64,000 bases of DNA from Turbatrix aceti. Taxonomy: Eukaryota > Nematoda > Chromadorea > Rhabditida > Panagrolaimidae. A model generated the notes under the pieces. The model worked only from the letters and a program-made list of their open reading frames with translations, ran no database searches and had not been told where the DNA came from. The translations under genes and the position numbers were made by a program. Position 1 is the first letter of the stretch. Each line of letters opens with the position of its first letter. This document shows, in pieces, positions 46,618 through 59,700 of this stretch. The stretch lies in assembly GCA_963969345.1 (NCBI GenBank), contig OZ017767.1, positions 4,368,739 through 4,432,738 on the forward strand. The letters run 5' to 3'.

Positions 46618-47052
46618 TCACCTCCTCTTCTTGGATTTCCTGGGGAGCAGCAGCGTCCCGTTGCCGCCAAAACTGGACGAAGGGGTGCTGGCTGACTTGG
46701 CTGTGGCAGTGTTGGCGGGCGGAAGCGGGGGAGGGCCGAGCGAGATCGACCCTGAGCCCCGCGGCCCGGCCGAGACGTTAGACGAGAAGATGGGCGCCGC
46801 GTAGCAGGAAGAGTCGTCGAAGGGGTCCTGCAGCGAGGTGGAAGCGCGGAAGTCGGGGGCCGCGAACGAGGGCAGCGTGGTGGTGGTCCCTGTGCCCGAG
46901 CCCCGTCGCTTCTCGGTCGATGACGACAGCCACGAGTTGGGCGATGACGGGTGAGGTGCTTCCCACGTCGGCATCACGTTGGGGCGTCCATTGCGTGGTC
47001 GAGAAAGAGGATGCGGAGTCGTCAGGTACTGAAAACTCGACGACGCCGTCAT
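46618..47052 (-). CDS. Hypothetical Ser/Pro-rich protein or first exon
   Basis: An open frame begins MTASSSFQYLTTPHPLSRPR and stays Ser/Thr/Pro/Gly-rich to LLLPRKSKKRR, then a stop. The final codons overlap a strong donor, AG|GTGAGC, at 46620. The piece may therefore be an exon that splices onward, perhaps to the candidate exon at 44358-44534. No domain is recognised. Codon-level composition is more coding-like than its surroundings, but no relative could be named. Confidence 0.4.
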   Translation of the reverse strand: MTASSSFQYLTTPHPLSRPRNGRPNVMPTWEAPHPSSPNSWLSSSTEKRRGSGTGTTTTLPSFAAPDFRASTSLQDPFDDSSCYAAPIFSSNVSAGPRGSGSISLGPPPLPPANTATAKSASTPSSSFGGNGTLLLPRKSKKRR

Positions 47053-50026
47053 AAACGGGAAAAACAAACGGTAAACGGGAACGGTGAAAAACAGCTCGAC
47101 ACGAGCAGTCACCCGGCTGCAGGCTCTTTTCCCGCCCCGGGTGATAAAAAACATCTCGATGGCCCTGCTTCCTCGTCGACATGAGTGCAAATCGAAGGGA
47201 CAGAACCACTTGGTGACGAAAAAGCACCGAAATAGAACAGCGGATGTCTGCGGTCACTTGCGTCCACTTCAAAAGACTCAAAAAAGCTTCGCACCTTTAA
47301 AATGGTCAATAAATTTGATTGATGATGCCACAAAATAATGACTTTTATCAAAAAATCTCCAGATGAAATCAGAAACCCCCAAGATATTTGATTAGAAAAA
47401 CAAGCTCATCCGGATGCCTTATATATAATTTTTCAATTTCAAAAAAGTACTCAACTAACCAAAAAAGCATCAAAATTTCCAGGCAAAAAAGCAATTTACC
47501 AATTTTCGCTCTCTCCAGTGCAGTGTCGCTCAAAAATTATGAAAATACAGGATGGACGGTCAAATTTTTAGTTCTTAGCCGGGGACGACGTAGCCCAGAC
47601 GTTAATGAGTTTCCAGAGAAGGGTGAAGTGCGGATGCGTCAAACGCAGTAGTAGCCTCCTCGACAACAGGATTACGCGTCCAACAAGCTGGTAAACAGGG
47701 AGCGAGAACAATGACAACGAGTGGGAAGTGGGCGACGACCACAGCCACTTGACTGTCACATCAGGCCGATTGCTTGGCCATCGAGCGATTTTAAAAGGTC
47801 CCCTGTTGGTCACCACCGCGAAAACAAAACCCCTCCAGCAGCAGCTAGCAGCCGAGCCCGAAGGCTTCATGCGCGAACAGTTAGTCATTGAATTCATCTC
47901 CCGGGTGATTAGCTATCTGCTTTTTCTCACCACCCGGCCAAAAAAAAGCAGCGGCGATTCGTTCATCTTTAAAAAACGGGAACGGGCCTAATCCCCTCCG
48001 GTGTGACCGTCAGACGGCTGGTTTGCAGAGGAGACGTCTTACAAAGACAGTTGCACTTGCAGTACCACGTACAATGACAAATGGAGCGAATGAATTACAA
48101 AATTGACGCGCGACACGCGGAAATCACTCTTCGGACAGCGTTGATGAGCTCTGCGGCAATTTCGGAGATTTTTGCGCCTGCGAATTATTCGACGCGCAAA
48201 CGCCACATACCTGCGCAAAACCGGGCAGGGGAAGAAGACACATATCTCGCGAGGCCGTGACCACCCCGCTGCCTGCAGGTATTAGTCATAATTAGGCTCC
48301 TGATCCGGGCGCAGCCACGCGACTCGAGCCAATGCACAAACATCCCTACTTTGTCACGCAGACGAGAAAGAAGGGAGGGGAGCAAAGTGGTTTAGCCCCC
48401 GGTTTTGAGCCTGCCTGGGGAAAGCAGTGAAACTTCAGAAACAGGCTACTGACGTTTTTTTTGACTCTCGTTTTTGATATGGGTACTAAAATGTGGGTTG
48501 AGTAGACAGAAATTGGATGGCGTGTTAGTGACGGCCTCTTGACCCACTCACAGGCATGTGTAGTCGAATAATCCGAGTCTCCGCCGCCAAAAAGCATCAA
48601 CCCAGCAAGCAAGCCAGCCTGCGGGAGAGCAAAGAACGCCTGTTTTCCTCAAAAGCATTCCGAACGCGGGGAGAATGCTCAATTTCAATTGAAAAACGAA
48701 CGTCAGCGCATTGAAACTTGACCAGGTGGAAGCGGAAGCGCGGCCGGATTAACTAAGATTGGGTATCGCAGAAGCGCTCCAAAATACGCAAGGTTGCGGA
48801 AAGCAAACCGGATGGGATTCAAATGCGCGGAAAAGACTTGCAACTTTGCTTTGCTTCCTCGGGTAAAGTAGTAAGTAAGGCAAATAAGCGGCAGATGAGT
48901 AAGTGACCAGTAAGTGGACGCCCTGGGATCTTGCAACACGAGCGCGTGGACCCGGGCTTTCGCTTGCGCAGGGACGAGCCGTTCAAAAATCGGTGTGCAG
49001 AAAGCATGGAGGCGGTGGCGGTGATGTGGTGTGATCGTCGGCTGATTGACAGGGGCGAGACGGCTCTGTCTCCTCTTAGCGCTCTCCCGCAAGTACTCGT
49101 GGCCTGGCCAGAAGAGCCTCATGACATGAGTGACCTGCTCGCTCTCCGGTCACCCATCCTCCCCCGTCTCCAGGCGTACCACATCTCCTGTGCTTTTTCT
49201 TCTTCAACGTCGCCCCAGAAGCCAGCCGGGGCAAAGGCGAATTGCTCCAGCCCCGACAGAAGACTGCCTGTCGATTTGTTTCTGGTCTCCATGTCGACGG
49301 AGGACAGCTAGCTTCCAGACGTCAGTCCAAACGCCCGCAGGACAACTTTCATAAACGCTCCTTTTTTAAACAAACAAACTCGAAGCAGCGGTCTTTGGAT
49401 TACCCCAGCAGTCAAATAGCACTCCAAGTCGCAGCTGACAGCAGCTGTCATATTCCGAAGTCCTCCATGTCCTCGTCGCCGTTTCCAAACCCAAGAAAAA
49501 AAATTAAAAATAACAATAACACCTGATTTGGACGATTTGGACTTTTTTAGTACCCCGCATGAGTGTCACCCGGTTTATTGCTGCTGTCATCTCGGCAGTT
49601 GCGGTCGCTGTCAGCCGCGCAGCTTTCATGCCTTTCTCCGGGCTTAATTGACTTCTGGGAAGAAGCCAATCTCGTTCCACGTTTAGAATGGCATTTCTTA
49701 CAAATGACATATTTTCCGGCACTTTTTATGCGCCAGGCAAGAAAAACAGCAGATTGCGTCAGAGTGCCGTGCGGAATAACACCGGCCCCCGTGATCCTGT
49801 CCCAGTGCGAGTGCGAATTCCTAGTTTGCGTGAAAAGGTCACTTGAAGTAAGAAACCACAGCTCACTTTTTTGTGGCGAAAAAAAAGATGCATGGGGCCA
49901 GGCCAGTCAACAAACAGCCAGGCGGCCCTCCTGTTTCCATGGAGACGCGGAATGGCAGAACGCGTGCTTTCTTCAACGGCAGGAGACGTTGTTCAGTCCC
50001 ATCATTCGTGCAACCGACTGGGAGAA
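47053..50026. other. Gene-free region upstream of CFAP36
   Basis: About 3 kb with mixed composition and many stops in all frames. Open frames near 48700-49300 exist on both strands at once and lack splice signals. The in-frame sequence upstream of the CFAP36 start stays open back to about 49870, so a longer N-terminus cannot be excluded. Confidence 0.45.
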
Positions 50027-51689
50027 ATGTTTCGTCGTCGGTCGCAGTCAGCGCCCCGGAAGCAGAGCAACGTCGTGTTCAAGAAGCTCCTCGACTTTCT
50101 GCAATCATCGATGTGGCAGCTGCCGACGAGCATCTTCGTCGAGCAGAACTCGCTTGTCTTCGACAACGACCAGCTGGAGCCAGGTCTCTTCAAGGCAATT
50201 CACAACGAATATCGTAAACTCGTCGACTCTCTCCTCAGCGCGTACTGCGAAGACTCCAAAATTGAAACCAAAGACCTGGTAGATGCGCTCAAGAACTCGG
50301 ATGCGGCGAAGAATATTACGGCGAGGCAACGAGACTTGCTCGAACCGGTCGTCGCAGCAGAAGACTTTGCGTGCTTCGTGCCCATGATGATGCGCAAAAA
50401 CATCGAGCTGCAGCTACAGGCACTCAAACTCATGCAGGTAAGGACCGCCTGACACCGCGGTAAAAATAAAAATTCAAAGGGACCTTTCAGCACATCACAG
50501 GTGCCATCCCAACCGCCATGACGCTTGCAGAAGAAGATGCCGAGCTCTGGAACACGTTCCGGGACGAAGACGAGTGCGAGCGCTTTATCCTCATCTCGGT
50601 AATCCGCAAGAGCCGCGAGGATTACGCAAACGCCACAAAAGCCAAGGATGAGTACTGGTCAGAAGTCGCAAACCAGGCCAAAGAACAGTCCGAGCAGATG
50701 CTCAAGTCCATCGAGGAGCAGAACGCGGCGTCTCTCGAAGACACCATCATGAAGGTGACCACATTACCTGAAAACACCTGCGCCTACTAAGCCATTTATG
50801 AGTTTTCAGAACTTGGAAACGGGGCTAGAAGGTCTCTTGCTCAAGAGCAAAGTCTCGAAAGAAGCTCCTAAGGCTGCCAGCAAGTCAGCGACAAAAGACG
50901 CGGATTCCAAGAAACCAGCCCCCAAGCCCATCGAGGCAACCCCGGCTCCGGCTCCGACTCCAGTCCCTCCCCCGGCTAGGCGTCGCTCAGCTGCAGCGGC
51001 AACAACGGTCACGGTGCCAACAGCGGGGGAAGGAGCGGGCAAAAAGCGAGCTTCGGTGGCTGTGCCTGCACCGACTGTGGAGGAAGCTGCGGAGTCGTCG
51101 CCGCCGCCAACAAATGTAAGTTCTGCTGACTGCTCAAAAACCAAGTTTTTGTGTTCCCCAAACTTGAGTAGAGTTTGTATAACAGTTTCCACAGTGCGGT
51201 GGACGCAAGGTGACCTTTTCCTAGCAAAAAAGGAGGAAGCGAGGCACAACAAAGAAAACAAACGAACAAAGAAAGCCACGTTTCTAAAAACGAAGACGTG
51301 CACAAACGTATTTTTTTGCAGCCAGCGCCGATTATGCCAACGAGCAGCCACTTTGACTACCGCTCGCTGCTTCAAGACCGGGAAGAGCAGATTCCAAAAG
51401 AAATGGTGCAGCAGCGCGCGCTCTACCTTCGGCAGAAGAGGGACAAGTTGCTGCAACTCAAACGCGAAGAACAAGAAAAGCACCTAATTGTAAGGCATCG
51501 GGGGTATAGAAAGCGGCAGAGTTGACCCAGACCATGCAATTTCAGGAAGAAACCAAAAAGATGGCCAGTGAAAGACCCAAGACAGCTTCTGTGGCCCGAA
51601 AGACCATGGTGCCGCCTGCCGAAGACCCGCGCAAGGCGCTCGCTTCCAAGCTCAGGTCCGAAGTCGTCGACGCTGACGTCAAGCGATAG
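50027..51689 (+). CDS. CFAP36: Cilia- and flagella-associated protein 36 (BART domain)
   Basis: Five exons, all phase 0 (50027-50437, 50491-50754, 50810-51115, 51322-51489, 51546-51689), give 430 residues. The human protein has 342. Residues about 10-130 form the BART-like ARL-binding helical domain typical of CCDC104/CFAP36 (DFLQSSMWQLPTSIFVEQN, CEDSKIETKDLVDAL). A Lys/Ala/Pro-rich linker follows (absent or shorter in vertebrates). Then comes the family coiled coil ALYLRQKRDKLLQLKREEQE. CFAP36 binds ARL3 and takes part in ciliary protein targeting. The gene is convergent with TBP, with 290 bases between stop codons. Confidence 0.9.
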
Positions 51690-51979
51690 ACCGCTCTCGC
51701 CCGTCCCCCCCAAAAACCCGATGAGTCCAGTCCAATGAAAATCAAGTTTTTTTCTTAAGGCTTGAATTCAAAACAGACATTTCTGTATTGAAAACAAGTG
51801 AGACCTTCATTATGAATCGAGAAGTAGTAGAATGAATGCCCCCGCATCAAAAATGATCTCTGTCAAGGCACGGCAAGAGGCATGACGCCCAACGCCCAAC
51901 ACGCGTGGGGCACAACAACTGAGTGATAACTATAGGAGAAAATGGGTAACAAGTGCAAAAGTGGCGGGGCAGGAGTAAG

Positions 51980-52809
51980 TCACTTCTTAAAGCCGCGAAT
52001 GATTGGGAAAATCTGGTTAAAGCCCTCGTTGATGTCCTCCCGCGATTTGGCGCCCGTGATGACGACCTTGCCGGAGACGAAGATGAGCAGCACGACGCGC
52101 GGCTTCACCATGCGATAGATGAGGCCGGGGAAGAGTTCGGGCTCGTAGCTGCTGAATTGCGTGTGCGTGACGCAGAGGCCCTCGAGCTGGATCGCGAAAT
52201 GGACATCGACCGAGGCAACGAGATTCTGAATCTTGAAGTCAGAAAAATGCACGTTGAAGCCGAGTTTTTGGACAATGCGAGCGTACTTGCGAGCAGCTAA
52301 CCTCGACGCCTCTTCCGACTTTGCGCCAGTGACGACCATTTTGCCGGATGAAAAGATGAGTGCCGTCGTGCGAGGCTCCCGGATCCGCATGACCACCGCG
52401 CTGAATCTCCGAGGATTGTACTCGGCATTGCGCGCGTGCAGGGCGATTTTCTTGAGATCCAGGTGAGTGCCTGCAAACGCGCAATCAACCGTTGAACAAA
52501 TGTGTACCCCAAAAAAGAAAACATACCAACGCTACACGTTGACACAACATTCTGGATAGTAGGCATGGGCACAGCATCGCCGCCTACGGTGTGACCTGTG
52601 TAGATTGGGATGACGGATTTCTCGCTGACATGCGCAGCGGACGACGAAGCTCCTGGCCCAACACCATCGGCACCAGCCGACGAGTCATACCGACTCCGTA
52701 CCGAACGCGGAATGTTCAGGTCCAAGTCATCTTCTCCTTCTGAAAATCGTACATGCGTGAGTCAGCAAAGCATAGTCAAAGAAAACAAAAACCAACCTGA
52801 AGAATACAT
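51980..52809 (-). CDS. TBP: TATA-box-binding protein, 238 residues
   Basis: Exons 52809-52797, 52739-52527 and 52470-51980 join in frame. The C-terminal 175 residues are the two-repeat saddle: [47 protein letters not shown], and [19 protein letters not shown]. Changes from the usual sequence include Val for Cys in GKMVVTGAK, and [14 protein letters not shown] in the second repeat's start. It nucleates RNA polymerase pre-initiation complexes. The N-terminal arm is short and acidic. The frame stays open upstream of the chosen ATG for over 50 codons without another ATG, so an additional upstream exon is possible. The first intron starts GTTGGT. Confidence 0.95.
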
Positions 52810-53209
52810 GGCAAATCGGGAGACGCGAAGCTGCTGTTCCTCCTCGACAGTAAGTCTAGCGCGAGGTAGTACGAGCAACACACGACTGGCGGTCAGGTCA
52901 GTCAGATCAGTTATTTCAGACCAGAGCGAATCAAATTCACGCAAAGAGCGCACGTAGTTGGTTAACCTAAACGATCGTGGTTTTTGAATAACGATTGTGT
53001 GTCAGAAAATTGTCTCAACGCGAAATCAATCAATCAATAGGTACAGTATTCGGCAATAAAACCGATGAGGTCCACAATTTCTGACTCGTGACACATGTTA
53101 TTTACGGGACACACGTTATAAAAAATACTGTGAATAAACGGATAATGTGTAAACTATTACAAATCGAAATGTTTTGTGGAAAAATGAAAATTTTCAAAGC
53201 GATAGCTGA

Positions 53210-56200
53210 CTACTGCATTGCAGCGTCGGTTTCAACCGGGGTGTCGTTGCTGGGATGATCCTGGGATTCTGTAGCATCGACGAAAGCACTGCCCGCGTCG
53301 CCCAGAGCAGACGCAGACGGATTGCTTTCAGCTGGATCCTCACTGGGTTTGTCTAGATCCATTGCTATGTCCACGGCCACGGCCGCGGAATCACTCAAGG
53401 AGGGCTCCGGGCCAAGGGAGGTGCTCTTGCTCTTTTGCAGCCGACGGCCCTCTTCCTTTTCCTCCTCGACGTTGCCGTTCGGCTCGCCGATTACAGTGCG
53501 CTTCAGAAGGCACCTCCCAGACCAAAACTGCGTCGCCACGCGCTGGAATTCATCGCGCCTCTTCAAGACGGCTTCGGCGCTGCTGGATGACGTAGAATCG
53601 GGGCCGAAACGTAGAGGAGGCTTGTTACGCCACTTCATCAACCTCTTCACACTTGGGTGCGTGGATTCCGAAGCATGACGCCAGAACTTGGTAGCCTTCG
53701 TATGCAAATAGGACTGATTCTGGCGTTTCTGAAAAGTATTTTGACCATAAAAACAAGCTCAATAAATACTCACCCTGTTCAGGAACCGGATAGCCCTTTC
53801 TGCCTCGTTATTCTCGTCGAAGTGCAGTATTGGTCTGCCATTCTTGCCAATGACGTCCGTCACGACAATCTTCCTGCCGGCGGGATCCCGGTAGTGTCTC
53901 ATGAAGTCCAGAGGGTAGGGTTGTTCGTCGTCAAACATAGTCGAGAACTCCACAACATCGCCCATGCTCGCGTCATCGCTGCTGGAGCTGGATTCGGAGG
54001 TGAAATCTTCCTCGTTGGAGTCCGAAGACGAATCAGAAGACGAAGATAGTGGTCGGGCAGGCGGGGGCGAAATGTAGCCGTGAACCGAGCTGTCATCGGA
54101 ATCCGTTTCCTCCGGTGCTTTTTCGTATCCCGAAGACGAGCTGCTGTTTAGATTAATTTTCCCAGGATCAGCATTAGCGTCTCTTTCATAGGAGAGAATT
54201 CGGTGGGGTCCGGGCTCCGGGGATGGCTCGGCGCAGGGTTGAGCCTTCATCTGCTTTTCTACCTGTTCCGGTTCCAGGTTAGAAGATTCGGTCGATTCAG
54301 CGACATCGCTCGGGCGTTCCTCCGGTTTGGTCACATCCATGGTGTCTTCGGTCGATACAACTTCAACTTTGGATACATCATCTGGCTTCTGAGCTGCCTG
54401 GAGTGCACCCTGACTGCCGACCGTCGAGCTGGTCTCAGAATCCGAATCCGACGATTCGTAAACCTTGCGCTGTGGTACGCGCACGGAAGATATATAGCTA
54501 TCCAGTTCGTTGAGTAAACGCAAAATTCGTATCCGGAGGGTGTAAGCAGAGGTCTTCTCCTGCTGCTTCAGATCTTGGCGGTCGCAGTAGGTTTCATACT
54601 CATTCATCAGCCTTTCCAACGATTTCAGAATCTTCTTTTCAACATTATGCGGATTCACCGGACGATAGAGCAGAACAATTTTCGGTTGCATGAAATCGAC
54701 GTCGTACACTGCGTAGATCTTGGAATCCCGGGCCAGATGCGAAGAATTCGCCTCCAAAGGACGCAGACGACGCTTCTTTCGGGGACCGTCCGTGTACGTT
54801 TCTTTGCCGTTTTTATCGATGTGCACCATTTTTCCGGCTTTCCTGTCGTAGTACTTCCGAATGATGCCATCGCTCCTGCCGGGCAAATGGCACGTGCCAT
54901 TTCGGAATATCAGCGGTTTCGGCAGGTACGGAATAAAGGGCTCCATCTCCTTGCAAAAAGCCTTGAACTCCTTCTTCTTCTTCCTTTTAATCGCGGCCTT
55001 TGCCTTTGCGATTCTACGGTCGACTTTTCTGTCGAGCTTCTCTTCTTTCTTCGAGTCTGAGATCCATGATACGACAGCGTAGTACCGGCCATCAGCGTTA
55101 CGGTAGATCTGTTTGATTTGGGCAATTTCGTAATCCCGGTTGAAAGCTCCAGTGACGGTAACGACATTCACTGAAAAACATGATTCCATGGCTTATTTGT
55201 CCCCCAAAAAGCGGAAAAAAACTCACGTTGATAAAAGAGAGTTCCTTGCAGATCCGTGCCGCAGTCGAATGTTTGAGTGCGGTCGATTTTGCTGCGGACG
55301 CCAAAGTTCCCCATTCTGCCTCGAATGTCCTTATTATCCCGGTAGTGTTCGTGAAAACCGTCGTAGAAAAGCTGCTTCCAGGCCGCCATGTCTTTGGGCT
55401 GATTCGGAAGCGTCGCATTTCGCATCGCATTTTGATGAGCTTGTTCAACAGTTTGCTGCAATAGAGTCGGATTGGATTTCAAAACTTGCAGCAATAGGTA
55501 TTCCCGAATCCTTTCCCGTTCATCGAAAGTCATTTCGGCGGGTGGTACGGGGAGTTCGGACTGAGTAACATTCATCTGAGTCGGCATCCGGTCAGGTGGA
55601 GGTGCGGATTGCCGAACGTTCATCAAGTAGTCGAAAAGCCGCTGTTGTGATGCAATCATATCTGATGCAGCACCAGGTGCGAGCTGCTGATTCGAGTTCG
55701 CATTCACAGACGCAGACGGCAACGATTGCGCCGGATCAATCACGCCAGATTGAGGATCCGTCTGCTCATTCAGGATCTCCAAAGCTGGTTCGCTCTGTTG
55801 TGCCTGGAGTCTTCCCACAATTGTTTTTAAAAGTGAAAACGCATCCGGTGCCATCTGCTGAGCATGTCCACCCATGTTGGGATTCTGCGCGGCATTTGCG
55901 AGATCGCTGGATTCTCTTCTCATTTCACTGCTCAGCCGCTGCACCATGCTCGTCGATGGCTCTGGAATCAGCGACGTCAGAGGCGTCTGCAATTGAACAG
56001 TCGGCTGCCGCGTTGAGTTGATCAGGTGCCTCTGCATCATGACAGCCGACGCCGCATGGGCTGACATCGTCGAGCGAAGCGGCATGCTGTTCGCTGCCTG
56101 AGCCGGTGTCGTGCCCAGTGGCATGAGTGGAATCAGAGCGTCAAGAGAAGTCAGTGGCAACTGGGTAGGCATCTGGGTATAATCAGACGCGGATATGATC

Positions 56201-56418
56201 AGCGTGGTCGAAGGCTCTGGATGTGGTGTCGGAAGCTGCTGCGGGGCGGAGGTCAACGGGAGACTCATTTGCCCGCAGAGCGTTTGAATTACGGCTTCTT
56301 TGTAGAGTTCGTGGGATATCTGCTTCGTTCGGAACAGAGTTTGGATGTGTACGAGAGCGTGCAATACTTCATCGGTGGCATCAGGCTGCGAAGGCTCCTG
56401 CTCTTGCAGCCCATCCAT
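53210..56418 (-). CDS. Large charged, probably nuclear protein of unknown family, 1035 residues
   Basis: Three exons join in frame (56418-55227, 55170-53774, 53728-53210). A TTTTTCAG acceptor sits 25 bases before the ATG. Residues 1-50 contain an amphipathic helix (LVHIQTLFRTKQISHELYKE). The next 300 residues are Gln/Pro/Met-rich like a co-activator. Then comes a compact conserved-looking part: NVVTVTGAFNRDYEIAQIKQ, a Lys-rich coiled stretch with KRKKKKEFKAF, IPYLPKPLIFRNGTCHLPGR, IYAVYDVDFMQPKIVLLYRP. The C-terminal third has acidic and Ser runs (SSSDSSSDSNEEDF) and ends in a basic patch plus acidic tail. No named domain was recognised. A transcription or chromatin role is only inferred from composition and the neighbouring TBP. 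Confidence 0.7.
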
Positions 56419-56769
56419 GGCCGAAAAGCAAGAATTCCGTGGCACCTGAAAAATTCAAAAATCATGGAAAATGCGAAAAACTAAAAAAATAATGCAAAAG
56501 GAAAAAGCTGCCGGCCGCCGTGAAGTTACACGCTGGCAACTGGTAATTTGCACGCTCATTACACAACCTAGCACGCGCTGGGCATTGTTGTGCCAGATTC
56601 GACCCAAAAAAAGTACATTCGTGGTATCCAAGCAACCAGTGCATTCCTCAACCTTTTCGCCTCTTCCAGTCAATCGTTATTGGCGTGTTGTTCAAAATTA
56701 AAAAAATTAACAAGGTATAAACCCGTGAAAAACAATGAAAACAGATGCATAAATTTGTGCCAGCGAAAA

Positions 56770-59700
56770 TCAATCAACTCCGAGCTTGTCCAAAACCTTC
56801 TCGATGAAGGACCGGACGGTGACAGGCAGACGCCGCGTGGACCCAGTCGTGACGAGTTCAATGAGCTCGTTGTTGAGCGTGATGGCCATCGACGGCTCAA
56901 ACATCTTCGGCCCCTCGTATTCGGGAACAAGCGAGAGCCAGTGCTTGCCGAGGGCGTCGAGTTCGGGCAAAGAGATGCGCCGCGGCAGGAAGAGATCCCT
57001 CATGACGGATCGCCACTGTCTTTTGACCAGACATTTATCAGCGTTCGATTTTTCACTGAACAAAATCTTGTCACAGGCCAGCGTCGGAATCGTGCTCGTG
57101 TTGAATATGACGACCTTGCCGATTGAGCTGTTACACTCGGTGCCTGGTTTTCTGCTGACACAGAAAAGCTGCAAAAAAAATATGTAATACCCCAGAAAAC
57201 GTGCCCAGAATGACTCACTTCGCCGATAAAGAAGTACCTCGCTTCACTCAGTGCCTTTTTGGAGGCTTTGTAGGGTTTGACGCATGCGTCCCGGTTGACA
57301 AAGGAAAAAAAGCTCGGACCAACGCGTCTCACGTCCTGGCTCGTTGTAATCTGGCTACCGCACGCCCTACAAAGCTCATTTACAATACAAACACATCTTT
57401 ACAACGGAAAACTCACTTGCAAAGGATGTTGAAAGACTTGGTGTTATCCATATTCGCCGCCGCGACCGCTTCTACTCTGCGGTGTGCTCTGAGCTCAGCA
57501 ATGTAGCGATGGACGCTGCTAACGAGCTGAAAAAGGTCAAAAAAGTGGAGGGAGAGATTGCAGCAGCCAACCGACCTGTTCTCGGATGCTGCGGTTCGTG
57601 CGGCTGTTGAGCAGCGCCTGTGCGGCTTCAATGAGATTCGCCACCCTCTTGTTCTCTCGCTCGTGGTCCGAAATCTTCTGATCGCCTGTCAGGAGAATGG
57701 ATCGGCTCGCGAGATGGCGTGCACGTCCCTTCCGCTGGATGTGAGCGATTTCGTCGGTCACAAAGTTGTACTTGATAACGAGGTTGCACTTGGGGATGTC
57801 GATGCCTTCGTCGGCAACCGAGGTCGCCAGCAACACCTTGTACTTGCCGCAGTGGAAGTCTCGAATGTTTTCGCGCTGCTGCATCGCACTGATGCCATCA
57901 GCGGCGGCTGGAACGTTGGCGCTCAGGATGTACGTAGCGGGCACGCCAGTCATGAGCTCAATCATTTTTCGACCAATTTCACAGTACCGTCGTCGAGGCA
58001 CGAACACGATGACCCGGCTGTCCTCGTTGGCTTTAAACTGAAGATTGATCAACTCGACGAGCTTCGTGAACAGCATCGGAACGATATCCCTTGGCAGCGC
58101 GTTGATTTTAGCTAAAATTTCCCCGATAACCACCTCAAAATGGGATAAAAACAAACTCTCAAGTTCCGTCACAAACGAATCATCGGACGGAAAAGCTTCA
58201 AAATGTCGGCGGATTTTTGTGAGGTTACTCGCGTACACATAACCGACCGGGAAGCACTGGGAGCAGAGAAAGGCTTCGTAGATGTCTTCGAGTGCATCCA
58301 GGTAGCTTCGTCCCATGCGCAGCGACGACGCCTCGAGCTTGGTAGCCAGGGGAAGGTGATCCTCGCGAGTCTCCTTGATCCAGGAGATGTACACGTGAGT
58401 ATCCGCGAGAGTCGAGTTTGATTTCCACATCCCGTCGTAGACGCCTTTGATGCCGGGGAGATCGAGGAAGGCTTGCTCGATGGATCTGGCAATGGCAGAC
58501 AACTTTTTCTTGTAATCAGCGTACTTCACATCTTCATTGTCCGTAATCAAACAGACGTCATCAGTGGTCTGAGCCACGTATTCCCTCAGTTCATCGTAAA
58601 ACTCGACGGCCCGACCAATGATCTGGGAATCCAGATGACTGCAGAGCTGCATCATATACATGAGGACATCCATCTCACTTTTTGGGTTCGCGTCGGAACC
58701 CAGAGACGCAGTGAAGCCGTGGACGACGGGCATCTTCTTCAGAGGATGAATGTCATCGCCGTACTTTTCGTAGAAATAAAACCTCATCAGTGCAGAATAA
58801 GGGTGTTCGCCATCGACGTGATGGGCCTCGTCGAAGATCATCATGGAGAAAAAGTCGATGCCTGGCACAATGTTCCGGATCGCCGCTGCGCTTATGACAT
58901 TGACGATCACCTGGGGCGTGCAGACGACGATATCTGAGCAAGCCAGGAGGAAGGCGATCTCGTGGTACGTCTTTTCACCGCCACAGAGCTCCCGGATGTC
59001 ACAGAAGGGCCCAAGGTATTTTCTGATGACATCCGCCTGCTGGTGGACCAAAGGAACCGTTGGGACGAAAAAGGCGATGCGGACACGCTGGCCTAGACGG
59101 CGCTGGTCGACGATGTGATGGTACATGATGTGGACCGCTATGAGGGTCTTGCCAGAGCCGGTGGGCGAAACGATCATCGTGTTCTCGCCCCGGGTCGCGA
59201 AGTAGGCCATTTCGTATTGGTAGCTGCGAAGGCAGAGGGGTATCGCTGAATCCGGCACATTTCACAGGGCACGGAAAAGGCAAACAAACCTTTCGTCGTG
59301 TCGTACATCAACGGCGCGAGGTGAGCGTTTGGCAGCTGGTAGAGCAAGTTTCGCATGTAGGGCCAGCCATACTCCCGGTGGTGAGTGAGTCTGACAGCGT
59401 CTTCGCCATTCACGTAAACCGGAATAACGTGGATCTGACCATTTCGAAAATCAGTCTTCTTGTGATATTTGATGAGAAAGTTTGGAACGATTCGGTCGAC
59501 AAATTCACGGCCTTTGGCGCTCGTCTTAGCAACGACGTAGAGCAGGTGGTCGATATGGCACTGGTGCATGACTGAGAGCGTCCGAACGATGAGCGCCTTT
59601 GCATAATCGCTGGCTGAAATTTATAAATTCATCTGGTTGTCTGTTGTACAGCTAATTCCATTCCCGGTCAATATCCGGTGAGCTGTAGGTGCCACTAACA

